A stretch of 64,000 nt of DNA from Gamsiella multidivaricata (taxonomy: Eukaryota > Mortierellomycota > Mortierellomycetes > Mortierellales > Mortierellaceae), in NCBI RefSeq assembly GCF_025024155.1, contig NW_026251715.1:310001-374000 (forward strand), written 5' to 3'. The notes below the pieces were generated by a model. The model worked only from the letters and a program-made list of their open reading frames with translations, searched no databases and had not been told where the DNA came from. Every line of letters starts with the position of its first letter. The first letter of the stretch is position 1. A program made the position numbers and the translations under genes. Of this stretch, positions 22,341 through 33,180 are shown piece after piece.

Positions 22341-23410
22341 TCAACCTTGGGCACACAAGGAACATTGATGTTAGAGTTCGGTACTCTTGTTTTCTTTCTC
22401 TCCTTTGCATCCCAGAGCCCATTACATGTTACACGAGGGCGAGGGAGTAATCTGACTTCATGGCTCCGTTTGCAACGATGAATGTGTGTCTTTGCACTCG
22501 TTTCCTCTCTTTTCGCACGTTCCCACTTTCCTTTCTTCCCAGATTCACCCTCCTTCAATCCATCAGGAACTGTCTCATTTTTTTCTAGCTCTTCTGTCTG
22601 TCTCTCGTACGTCTATGCTCGATCTCAATTAGCACAGTTCAGCGGCGACTCATTGGTAACAAAGACGCAGTTTATCTGCCAAAGCCAAATATGCCTGAAC
22701 AACCACAGTCGAGTCAAGAGTGCTAATGTTAGAGTGACCGAGATCAGGAGAGCAGCCATTCATGTGCAATGGATAATAATTGCTTCTTTCATGATCACAG
22801 GAATCTCTGCTAGAAGTGACGAGGGAAGCGAATACCAGTCCACTCGACCGCCTTGTTCGTGTGAAGACCGTCCTAAACAAAGAATTGGAGTAGAGAACAT
22901 TGTGCAGGGACGGACCATCTCCTCGGCTGGTGAAAGGACCCGAGAAACAGATTCCTGTTGAGGTGAGGCACTATTTCTTGTCAGTCGATGGCAGCCTATA
23001 GGCATGCTTTAAGGTTATTAATCCTTCATGCTTCACGATGGGCAGTTGGCATCGCTGTTAGGAGGCACGAGGAGGACAAATCTTCAGGACTCCAATCAAA
23101 GGAAACAAGAGTCGAATAGACACTTCCGAAGTGGGGCGCCATTATCCGGCCGAGCAGCCACATATGATCTAGTTCATGTAGCTGCAATGAATATTAATGT
23201 TTTTATTTACGATAGCTCATTCTGCTGCCACTACGTCTGCAGTATACCAGCCCACGGCGACTTATTGGTCCCCATTACATTACTGAAGTGTTTGTCAAGT
23301 ATAAGTACGTATACTGGCTACTCGCACAGAAATATCAATCGACCATAAGGTCACTAATATTGCCGCCATCTACCCTATGATAACAGGAGAAATCCCCTCA
23401 GAGAAGCAAC
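22341..23410. other. Intergenic, upstream of the NACHT/WD40 gene
   Basis: No supported gene. It presumably contains the promoter of the NACHT gene starting at 23411. A plus-strand open frame at 22482-22961 lacks motifs and has UTR-like pyrimidine-rich composition. Confidence 0.4.
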
Positions 23411-26400
23411 ATGTTTGGCAGAAATTTTTCGTCACCGCGAAAGGCTCTCTCACCACAAAAGGAACTGGAGCTCACCAAAATCTACGTGGAGAATGCGCGC
23501 AAAACCAAGGATCGAGAAATTGCTTTATCCCGGATGAAAAGAGCTGCGAAAAAGACTCTTACAATTCCCCTGTCCGTCGAGGATCGAGCTCTGCGCGATG
23601 GATTCGCCGGCGCCTGCCTCGAGCACGCCAACCTATTGGAGAGCTTAGGATATAGTGAAATGGCACAGGTCAGCTACAAGAGGGCAGAAAAATGGGGGTA
23701 AGTGACAGGTACCTGTTCTCTATCTCTTCGCATTAGCCGGCTATATCGTACGTCGCACCTAATGCATCTCTCACTTTGTTGTCTGTCCTCTGACTTGGAC
23801 AGCCATGTGCGTCCTACAAAGGATCCAGGTCCTGTAAGTTCATCTGCCACCGACAGCGCCTGCCGCGACATGGCACGGGTCCCTAAGGATATCTTTCCTG
23901 ACGACATGCGTCAGCCAACCGTCAAGATCGCGTTACCAGAGGCAGATGAGCGGCTCAGCGGTACATCCCAGCTCGCCTACTGCCTTGGCCTTCTGCAAGT
24001 GACGCCGTCGCCCGAAGAGGTCTTTGAACCAGCCGCAGGAAACTGGGTGAAATCCACAGAGAAGAATGCAGAGGAGAAGGAGAGACTCAGGACGCTGGCG
24101 ACAGATGTGGTCCGAGCATTCACTCGCGATGAGCTCAAGGATGCCAAGGCCATCGCAGAGGTCGTATACCTGGGCCCGGTTCTCGAGAAGGATGATTTTC
24201 AACATTTACTCATGCTCTTTGTCAATGGCATCGAACAGTCCAGCTTGCTGGATATCCATTCTATCAAGGGACTAGCGCAACTAATGCAAGGTGCTTCCCC
24301 CGGTTACCTCGACACTGATGACCTAGTTACGATCCTACGTATCCTCAACACCCGCCTACAAGACACTCACAATCAGTCTCCGGCACACATCTACCAGCTG
24401 ACACTCGCAGTGTCCAATGTCCTGGATGCCATGGCCGATACCAAGGTCTCAGGCTTAAAGCGTGTAGAGCTGCACGAACCACTCTCTGCCTATTTGAATG
24501 AGCTGCAAGGTAGCAGCGACCCTTACTTGGTGTATCAGGCTGCCTATGCCTTCCAGGCGCTGCAGTGCGTCCCAGACAACGAATCACCCTGGTAAGCAAC
24601 GATGCGGCGCACTGAAATTGTTTTGAAGGGGGTCTCGGGCTAGTCAGCGCCGTAAAAGGTCTGGACGTCAACGGCTTCATCACAGGACTCGGACATCTTC
24701 AAGAGGGACTGGGAAAGGTGATCCAGGTAGCGAAAATCGGTTATGAAAGTGTGAGTGCACTGGCCGAGAATGGACAGGGACTGTTGGAATCCCTTGAGGT
24801 CGGTCTCAGCTTCAACCGGAAACGTGCCTGGTACACAGCACTGCGCGGAACAGACACGCTGCTTCGGGACGGCCAACTCGCCAAGTTCAAGACCTTGGTC
24901 TGTGAAGCGCCTTGCCGGCGTGATCTAGCCTTTCAACTAGGAGTATGTCAGCGCCTGGAGGACCTTGCCGCCAATCCACTGTGGGACATCGAGTCTCGCC
25001 AAGGCGCTGTTGCGTTTCTGGGCGAGATGTACCGAAGCGATGCGGTGTGGGGCCAGCAGGCCCTCGTCAAGCAATGGATCCTTCACGTTCTTATGCAGTT
25101 GGCTTCGACATTTGGCTCAGCTATTCCAAGTATGTATGATGAACGGATACGTGGGAGGCTCTCGCCTTATTATGAAGTATGGAGTTCATCACCCAGCAGG
25201 CACTAATAGCTATACTATATTCTATTGCGGTCTATGCGATACATGGTGTAGGTGTCGAATCTTTGTTGCAAGAGCTGGAATCGAATGGCGATGAGACGAA
25301 AAGGATTCTTTATCAGGAATGCCTAAAGGAAACTCGAAGTTTACATCCGCTGCAGGTCGCCTTACCAACCGTCGCGCCTTCATCATTGCTTGATCTTGTC
25401 CAGAACAAGCCTGATGTTGAAGCCGACCTGAGACGACTGAGAAAGCAACGATTGAAGGAATGAGGCGAAGCCGTGTACATCACCCTTCAAGCCAAGGCCA
25501 ACCTGCAAGCGTCCGATGACAATCTGTTCGACCTGACAAGAGAAGTTGAAGGCTTCCTGAGCAGTGACCGTAAGGTGATGCTCCTGTTGGGCGATTCGGG
25601 TGGAGGCAAGTCGACCTTTAACCGGCAGCTCGAGTGCGACTTGTGGGATGCCTATAAGAAAAAGGAAGACAGGATTCCGCTCTTTATTAGCTTACCCGCA
25701 ATCGACAAGCCAGACCAGGGTCTGATCGCCAAACATCTACGGAAGGCAGACTTTGCCGACCCCCAGATCCGAGAACTGAAAGGCCACCGCAAATTCATCT
25801 TGATTTGTGACGGGTATGATGAGAGCCAGCAGACACACAACTTGTACACGAGCAACCGACTGAATCAAGTGGGAGGATGGAGTGCTCAGATGGTCATTAG
25901 CTGCCGCAGCGAGTACCTTGGCCTCGATTATCGTGATCGATTCCAGCCAGCAGATCGCAATCACCAGGCAGAGCCAGCATTTCAAGAGGCGGTCATTGCG
26001 CCATTTTCTATGGATCAAATTCAAGAATACATAAGGAAATATGTGTCCACGACGAGATCGCTTTGGCAGATGGCGGACTACTTGAATGCTCTCAAACTGA
26101 TTCCCAATATGCAGGGCCTGGTCAAGAACCCCTTTATGTTGACCCTATCGATGGAGGTATTGCCGCGCATGGTGGATCCAGGACAAGACCTCTCGGCCGT
26201 TCAAGTCACTAGAGTCGCGTTGTATGACCAGTTCATGGAACAGTGGCTGGAGCGCGGCAAGAAGCGGCTTGGGAACAAAGACTTGAGCCCTCAAGCAAGG
26301 GCAGATTTTGAGAAGCTGAACGACGAAGACTTTACTCAAGACGGCATGGATTTTCTCAAGGATTTGGCCAGTGCAATCTACAAACATCAGGCAGGTAATC

Positions 26401-28064
26401 CAGTGGTGGCCTATTCTCGCAAACGGGACAAAGGGACGTGGAAGGAGCTGTTTTTCTCCCGAGAAGACGAGAACCAGCTCCTGCTGGAAGCGTGTCCTCT
26501 GACGCGTAGCGGCAATCAGTACCGGTTTATCCATAAATCACTGTTGGAATACTGCTTGGCCCGTGCGGTGTTTGAGCCGCGAGACGGAGAGAGCACGAGT
26601 CGCGCGACCATATCTCAAGCCCTGCCGCGCCGAGGGAGCGTCCATTTCGTCATGAGCTTTGAAAAACAAGCTGCTGTAGAGGAACCCGTGGGAGCCATTG
26701 AACAAGCCGTGCTCGATTCGCCCTTGGCACGGGAAAGCTTTGCGGGCGAGCCGTCGATTCTGCACTTTTTGGCAGAGCGTGTCCAACAAGAACCTCTCTT
26801 CAAGCAGCAGCTGCTCGCCACGATCGAATGCTCCAAAATCGACAAAGAGGCACGCAAGGCAGCAGCTAATGCGATCACGATATTGGTCAGAGCCGGGATG
26901 CCGTTTAACGGTGCAGATCTGAAAGGCATCCAGATTCCAGGAGCGGACTTGAGTGGCGGTCAATTCGATTCTGCTCAACTGCAAGGGGCAGATTTGAGAA
27001 AAGTCAGCCTTCGCAATATTTGGCTGCGCCAGGCCAATTTGAACAACGTACAGATGGCAGGTGTGCAGTTTGGCGAATGGCCGTACCTCTTAGAAGGTAG
27101 CGCGGTGAATTCATGCGCGTATTCGCCAGATGGGAAGTTCTGTGCGGTAGGTCTCGAGAACGGCACGATCAGCGTGTATGACACTTCGACTTGGGCAAAA
27201 GCCCACACCTTGCGTGGCCATACCTCCCGGGTTGCGAGCGTAGTGTATTCGCCCAACGGTCAGCAGATTACCTCGGGAAGTATAGACGAGACGGTGCGAC
27301 TGTAGGATGCGCAAACCGGTGCACCTGGTCCAATCCTAAGCGGCCATACCGACCATGTTGAGAGCGTGGTATATTCGCCAAGCGGCCAGCAGATCGCCTC
27401 GGGAAGTCGGGACAAGACAGTGCGGCTGTGGGATGCGCAAACCGGTGCGCCTGGTCTCATCTTAAGCGGCCATACCAGGTCAGTTACAAGCGTGGTGTAT
27501 TCGCCAAGCGGCCAGCAGATCGCCTCGGGAAGTATAGACAATACGGTGCGACTGTGGGATGCGCAAACTGGTGCACCCGAACTCATCTTAAGCGGCCATA
27601 CCAGCTTAGTTATGAGCGTGGTGTATTCACCAAGCGGCCAGCAGATTGCCTCGGGCAGTGATGACAAGACGGTGCTACTGTGGGATGTGAATTCGGGTCA
27701 ATGTTTGGCAGTTGTTGAAGATTTCCATGGATCAATCACAAGCATCGCCTGGAACGCTACTCAAAACGGCACCTATTTCGCAACCGGCTGCTCCAATAAG
27801 TGTATTCGCGTGTGGCAGGTCATAGAGGAGGAGGATCGCTATCAGATACGCCTGCATTGGAGTTCGATGCATGACAGACTTACCGTGTCAGATACCTCTA
27901 TCCAAAACGTGCAAGGCTTAAGCAGGATAAACATGCGTCTATTAGAGCAACGCGGCGCTGTGGGCAAGCCGATTCCGCCTTTGAGCTTCCGCGCGGCAAG
28001 CAAAAGCTCATTAGCATGGCATCCGTGGCGCATAATCTCAAGGTACCGTCAAACTACAGTATGA
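23411..28064 (+). pseudogene. NACHT-type STAND ATPase with pentapeptide and WD40 repeats, two in-frame stops
   Basis: A large NLR-like gene. The exon model is 23411-23697, 23803-24591, 24648-25129 and 25252-28064, with all junctions GT-AG and in frame. The N-terminal 580 residues are helical with no recognised effector domain. A NACHT-like ATPase follows: Walker A GDSGGGKST at about 25592, Walker B KFILICDGYDES at about 25790, sensor region SCRSEYLGLDYR. It ends in the winged-helix-like LTRSGNQYRFIHKSLLEYCLA. Pentapeptide repeats (GADLKGIQIPGADL, GADLRKVSLRN) occupy about 26910-27070, then WD40 repeats from about 27100. Two stops interrupt the single long last-exon frame: TGA at 25461 just before the ATPase, and TAG at 27303 where sister repeats have TGG. 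Both fit single C:G-to-T:A changes. Architecture matches an expanded Mortierella-type WD40 family. It is probably a recent pseudogene, unless read through. Confidence 0.8.
27183..27686 (+). repeat. Four 126-bp WD40-coding units, the last three near-identical
   Basis: Units of exactly 126 bp (42 codons) at 27183-27308, 27309-27434, 27435-27560 and 27561-27686. The core SVVYSPSGQQIASGS is shared, with NGQQITSGS in the first. Differences concentrate right after GHT (SRVA, DHVE, RSVT, SLVM) and after SGS (IDE, RDK, IDN, DDK). High internal conservation with a few hypervariable codons is the signature described for fungal STAND receptors. Confidence 0.9.
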
Positions 28065-28583
28065 TGGATACCGTCGCCACGACCGGTTCCCTCGCTGTAT
28101 AGTCAGCAAAGCCGGTCGACTCGGCGAATGTCTTTTCGCTTGCTGGAGACGCGGAGATGGAGCATATAGGGTATTAGCAACGGCGTCTTGTCTTTTACTT
28201 AGTGCAAGTCTTTTAGGACATGGATTGCGCTTTCTGAAGACAATATACAGAGCAGTCTTTGTCTATAACAACTTCATAAATTAAAAGCTGTGGTCAAGAG
28301 CACAAACTAAAGCACTCAATGGGTTCGAAGGACCAAAAGAGCGGGAGCAAAAGAGATGAACAATGAGGAGATCAAGCTAGAGCCTCGGGGTATTGTGCGC
28401 TCGTGAACGCTGGCCATGGCAGCCCGATGTCTTAAGTAATACGCGCAAGGGAAGCACACACTCCCGATTCTAAACAATCCCCTCGTGGAGAGTATCGTCC
28501 CAACTTCCTTCATCGGCCCTGGCCAACATCACCAGCACAGCCGCTGCGACCAACACCAGATCTACAGCCAACAACGCACTCGC
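28065..28583. other. Intergenic between NACHT gene and rRNA fragment
   Basis: 3' flank of the NACHT gene. Nothing else is supported. Confidence 0.4.
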
Positions 28584-28822
28584 CATACTGGAACAGAATT
28601 CAGTAAACGTTGGATTGTGCACCCACTTATAGGGAGCATGAGCTGTACCTAGACCGTTAAGAGACAGGTTAGTTTTACTCTACTGATGAAATGTTGTTGC
28701 AGTAGTAATCGAACTTAGTACGAGAGGGACCATTCATTCGGATAATTGGTATTTGGGCCTGCCTGAGCAGGCAATGGCCTGAAGCTATCATCCGTTGGAT
28801 TATGGCTGAACCCCTCTAAGTC
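28584..28822 (+). pseudogene. Degenerate 3'-terminal fragment of 28S rRNA
   Basis: The plus strand matches by eye the conserved 3' part of large-subunit rRNA: CAGAATTCAGTAAACGTTGG, ACCCACTTATAGGG, GAGACAGGTTAGTTTTAC, CTACTGATGAAATGTTG, CTTAGTACGAGAGGGACC, TTCGGATAATTGG, GGATTATGGCTGAAC and CTCTAAGTC. Several universally conserved positions differ. In particular the sarcin-ricin loop reads AGTACGAGAGGG where AGTACGAGAGGA is invariant. The flanks are not rDNA, so this is an isolated relic of about 240 bp and not a functional rRNA gene. Confidence 0.88.
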
Positions 28823-29297
28823 GGCTTGTCGAGACCTAGACGGAATTCGATAACAAAAGTGGATGAAGACACAGTAAAGTGTAATGACAAGGAAAGCGCA
28901 GAAATGGGATCATATTTATACATTCGCGGAAATAGGACGTATCTGTCCCGCATGGGTATATCATGGCACACTTCGGTCGACTCTTTGCGTCGTATCTGTG
29001 GACGGATTCGGTGGGAAAATTCGCCATACCGTGAGCCCGTCCACATTCCTGCACATCGCCACAGCACTGAAAGACCAAAAATTTGCTTCGCCACACCTAG
29101 TCCTTTTCCCTTCAGAATGATCAAGGCTACACACATACACACACAAATCTTCGTTGCCCTCACCACATGTCTATGCTTGCACAGTGTCATTCATATCAGG
29201 CATCAATGGTGCGGATAGATCGCTGTTGAATCTTTATTTTTATGGTAATAATAGTTGTGATGTTGCCGATAGAAATATGCTTGTGCAAAATGCTGTT
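28823..29297. other. Intergenic, 3' flank of MIA40
   Basis: Contains short overlapping frames on both strands with no family resemblance and a small CA-rich tract at about 29132-29145. Nothing is supported as a gene. Confidence 0.4.
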
Positions 29298-29708
29298 CTA
29301 GACGTTCTTGGTCTCGCTCTCCTCCTTCTTATCCTCCTTCTTATCGTCTCCTTCCTCTTCGTCGTCCTCCTCATTGTCATCGTCCAATTGATCCGCATAG
29401 ACCTCGGGGTGAGCTCTGAAGCAATCCTGCATCGCCTTGAACTTTTCCACACAGTCCACACCCTTAGGTTCAGCAGTCGAGTACACAAAGCACGAGAAGG
29501 CCTCCTTGAAGGCATCTCCACATGGAGGCTGGGCCATGCCACCCAGGCAAGGGCAATCCCAGTTGATCTCGCCCGTCTCGGGATTAAATGCAGCAGACTG
29601 ATCCTTGGATTCTGATGATGAGGACGTCTTATCGGGAGTCGTCGCTTCGGAGGGCTCCATGAATATGATCACATCCTTGCCATCTTCTTCTTGGCTGGTG
29701 AATGACAT
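29298..29708 (-). CDS. MIA40: Mia40/CHCHD4, intermembrane-space oxidoreductase and import receptor
   Basis: Oxidises and traps cysteine-rich proteins in the mitochondrial intermembrane space, working with the Erv1 relay. Intronless, 136 residues from the ATG at 29708. The CPC redox motif is at residues 53-55 (NWDCPCLGG). It is followed by a twin Cx9C domain: [11 protein letters not shown] and [11 protein letters not shown], with [10 protein letters not shown] after it. The C-terminal 30 residues are acidic ([14 protein letters not shown]). There is no presequence or transmembrane anchor, unlike the longer yeast Mia40; the form resembles the short, soluble metazoan CHCHD4. An in-frame upstream stretch to 29780 has no ATG context advantage and I exclude it. 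All six family cysteines are present, so the call is secure. Confidence 0.95.
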   Translation of the reverse strand: MSFTSQEEDGKDVIIFMEPSEATTPDKTSSSSESKDQSAAFNPETGEINWDCPCLGGMAQPPCGDAFKEAFSCFVYSTAEPKGVDCVEKFKAMQDCFRAHPEVYADQLDDDNEEDDEEEGDDKKEDKKEESETKNV

Positions 29709-30289
29709 CTTTATCGATATATATATATAAATATGTGCGTGTCTGTGTTCCTGTGTGTTGACTCGGAGGTGTGAGTTCAAAAGCGAAAAAGTCGGGCGAT
29801 CCTTTGTTGAGTGCGATATGCGATGCAGCTGGATTTGATCGTTGTCTATTGGAATGAGAAACGTAATATCAATGAGCTATGAGAACATTGCTTTCCTTAA
29901 TGCCGACCCTGTACACACCACAAGCCGTTGCACTGCTGTTGTATCTCCGAGGGAGTGTGAAACTGGTCGTAGTTTTTCTACAAGGTATAGGTCCAAGGAA
30001 TGTACAACCGCCGTCTCGCGATGAGATCCTCCAGTTCCAGCAATACCTGACAAGAAAGTCGATTGACGATCGCGAGGGAGTTGTCGAGGAGAGTGATGGA
30101 AGAGAGTGAAGAAGATTGCTCGGATCAGTTGATCCTTTTGGTTTGTGCCCTGAACATAAACAGCAGTCCCCGCTCGTGAGATCTGACAAATCGAACGGCT
30201 CGCAAGGAACCGCAAGGAACCGCAAGGAACCGCAAGGAAAGGAACGCCCAGAAAGGGGTGCCGTTTTTTTTTTTTTTACTTTTTAGTTT
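29709..30289. other. Intergenic, MIA40 promoter side
   Basis: Divergent flank of MIA40, with an AT dinucleotide stretch at about 29719-29734 just upstream of the gene. A plus-strand frame at 29879-30109 is protein-like (QPPSRDEILQFQQYLTRKS) but has no recognisable family and no downstream exon, so I do not call it. Confidence 0.35.
30201..30240 (+). repeat. Four tandem copies of a 10-mer (CGCAAGGAAC)
   Basis: Three exact CGCAAGGAAC units followed by CGCAAGGAAA make a 40-bp minisatellite in the region between MIA40 and the decayed gene at 30.3 kb. Confidence 0.9.
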
Positions 30290-31714
30290 GCTGTAGGCTG
30301 CGCAGGGTATACATTCATTCCTATGTCGCCACTATTTCCTGGGTGTGCTGCCCACTGCAAGGCCGACAGTGCTGTTAAGGACAGTCTTCTTCGCCGACTC
30401 TTTAGGAGCCATGCTGCCGTCGTCCCTGAACACGCCCATATCCAAGCCCTTGTCCAGACAAAGGTATCCAATCCGGGTCAACTTGAACCAGGCCTCCTCG
30501 CTGTCGATCCTTGCTCTCGCTTATTACTGCGCACTGTCCCAGCAGATCCCAAAGCTCTGGTTTCCATAGAAGCCTCAAATTTCGTCTTCAGGCTTTTCTT
30601 GTTCCACATCACTCAAATAGCTCTCTGGAACCTCAGCAGAGCTCAATGGGGTTTGAATGGTCAGACAGCCAATCAAGCGGACGCACCTCGTCTAAATGAA
30701 TCGGCGAGCCGTGCCTGAGACCCTCGACCACCTGCTGGATGTATGTCTTGAACTGCTTGAAGTCAGGGGGCATCCTCGTAACGGTTGAAAGTTCGACCAC
30801 TTTACCGGCGAATGGGCCCTTGACGATCCCACTCCACATAATCGAACAACATGCATTCAGCAGGCCAACGTCCTTGCAGAACCATCAATCCAGAGTTTTC
30901 GGCCACAGTATCTGCCTTGGTCACTCAAAGCGTGTGGATAAAGTTGCTGGTGGTCTTGGCAGGGACACCTCTCGGATGCATAGCCTGAAGCGTGTACATC
31001 CCAGATCGTTCAGGTCCATGACATGACCACGGCAGATCAGCTCTACGATCCTATGTTTCGACAGTACCATGCGCGCGACGTTCAGACGATCCGACTCCTA
31101 CTGCACGGGCTTATGAAGACACTGAAAGCGCGTGGACGAGTACGTGGCCTCTGTTGGCGTGAATCCCAACTATTTGACCATGCCCATAATCAACTTCAAG
31201 GACGATTCCTTTTCTATCGTGGGGTTCGTATCATCAAAGCGAAGGTAGCAGACACCTCCATGCGCTTTAACAAACCCGAAACATAAGCGGCGGCGTATCG
31301 TTTGCTGCACTCTTTGTCTAACAGCGCCTGGTCAATATCGTCCTTTCCGTTGACGGATCGAATGGCGGCTGAGACCTGGTCGGTGATCTGATTGAGAGCG
31401 TTGTATTGGAGTACTGTACTTAAAAGAACGCAGAAAAGCCTTTCGAACCCCTGATAGCAACTGCCAAGTAGTTCAGGTGCATAAGGGCAGGTGCATGCAT
31501 AGATTAACGTCCCGGTGCTCTTCTCGCTCGATGCATAATAATATTCTTCAGCATAGATGGCTCTTTCAAGAGTCAGAGCCAGGGTTTTATTTTTGGCCAT
31601 TTCTTTCGCTTTCTGATGGTAAAATTCAATATTCTGGGAGAGGAGAATGATATTGCTTTTTTTTTTTTTTTTTATCTGCTGTTGCAAACATCGAATAAAA
31701 GTATGTTGGTCCAT
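30290..31714 (-). pseudogene. Decayed unknown fungal gene
   Basis: From an ATG at 31714 the frame reads MDQHTFIRCLQQQIKKKKKS, AKEMAKNKTLALTLERAIYA, VLQYNALNQITDQVSAAIRS and KRYAAAYVSGLLKRMEVSAT, ending at 31214. Collinear text in other frames follows: KESSLKLIMGMVK near 31200, GPFAGKVVELSTVTRMPPDF and IQQVVEGLRHGSPIHLDEVR near 30750, and a final block toward 30300. Stops and frame changes separate the pieces, with no convincing introns. The lysine run is encoded by an A-rich (T-rich on +) tract. This resembles lineage-specific repeated genes in such genomes, but I cannot name the family. Confidence 0.4.
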
Positions 31715-31918
31715 GCGTCCATTATCTGCGGTTTGAATATTGTGGTATTGTGGTGACGGAAGCTAAGAGTTGAGATGTAGCACTAGTTGGTAGTAGTCCC
31801 TTTCCTGACCACTAGTGCTATCCTTTATTATGATGGTGATGTTGTTTATGGTATAGCCTATGATGAAGAGCAAGCGTATTGTTGAGCTGTAGGTTGCAGT
31901 TTGCAGTTGTGAAACGCT

Positions 31919-33180
31919 TTACCGGATCACTTGCTGTTGAAATTGGTGGGCCGCCGTCTGTTGCTGGTACTGAATCGGCTGTTGTTGCGGCTGCTGCTGC
32001 TGCTGTGGATAGTAAATCTGTTGCTGTTGCTGTTGCTGCAATGGTTGTTGCAATGGCTGCTGCTTTCCACGCCAATTGATGAACTTCTTAACCGTGAACT
32101 GTCGGATGTTTGTGATCTGAGTCTCAAGCACGAGTTTCCGAAGCAGCGGCAACTCGCTCTCCGCATGCTTGAATGAGATCTGATCATCCGGGTCCTCTGA
32201 CGCCGGCTTTGGTGGAACATTCGAGACCGCAAAGGGAGGACCTCCAGCCTGACCCTTCTCGGCCATGTTAATCAGACGGTCATAGTCGATCCTGAACGTG
32301 TAGATCGAGACACCTTGCTCCCTCAGAGTCTTTAGCACATGCACTTTGAGTTCCTGAACTTCCTGTTCTGACTGCGTATCGACCTTTGCAATGATGGGGA
32401 CAACGTTCGCCTTTTCCGAGATGAGACGCATGTATTCGATATCAGTCGGTTTGAGTCGGTGCAAGATCAAGTAGAAACAAACATCGATGAAGCGATGCGC
32501 ACCAACACCTATTCAAATAACACAGCAAATTACTACGTTAGCTCTGTAGCTTGATAGATATTGCAATTTAGATCCGAGACAAGAAAATAAAAAAAAGAGC
32601 CATACCTGTCACTAAGGACCGCATCAGCTCGTTGTTGCTGACTTCTGTGAATGGGGAGATCCTGCGGTTCTTTTCCTCGAAGGTCTGACCCACATAGTTC
32701 ATAAAAAGATTGAAGTTGGCCTGAGCATCGACCACGCTACCATAACCCGGGGTATCTACAAGGAGAGACCATCAATTGAGCCGTTAAGTCAGAAAGAAAT
32801 TGGGTAATGGCATCTCAAGGAAGTCGCGTGGGCGCTTTTTGCCGCTGTTGTCACTAACCGAGAAAGACGAGGTTGCGAGCAGGGACCTCATCGTCTGCGT
32901 CCATGTTGTCCCAAGGAATCTCCATCATCGTGCTCGCATACTTTTCCGTCAAGGCATCCGTGCGCGTGTAGTCATCATCGTCAGCGTCGTCGTCATTGTC
33001 GATGTCCTTTGTGGGCTTGAATGGCTCCCAGTCGTGCGATAGAACCTCGGGCAGCGTTTCCACAAACTGGCGTGCAAACGAGGTCTTTCCCACTCCGCTG
33101 TCGCCGACGACAGCGAGACGGAGATGGCCAATATTCTGGCCGGCAAAAGGATTGGCTAGAATGTAGTGAGGGGTGGTCAT
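31919..33180 (-). CDS. Divergent septin-like GTPase with Q-rich tail
   Basis: A 353-residue GTP-binding protein from exons 32859-33180, 32606-32755 and 31919-32508; all three fit together in frame. G1 is VVGDSGVGKTSFARQF (residues 20-35), G3 is VFLGDTPGYGS at the first junction, and G4 is VVPIIAKVDT. The segment HRLKPTDIEYMRLISEK before G4 is typical of septins, which polymerise into membrane-associated filaments and rings. Departures from ordinary septins are a DDD-rich acidic insert of about 45 residues between G1 and G3 (DIDNDDDADDDD), GKT instead of GKS in the P-loop, and a glutamine-rich tail (QQPLQQQQQQQIYYPQQQQQ) in place of the usual coiled coil. It may be an atypical septin or a septin-related TRAFAC GTPase. 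Start ATG 33180 is the only in-frame choice upstream of G1. Confidence 0.82.

Noticed and set aside
29879..30109. Plus-strand 76-codon frame opposite the MIA40 upstream region
   Set aside because: Protein-like but no recognised family, no flanking exon and overlapped by an equally long minus frame.
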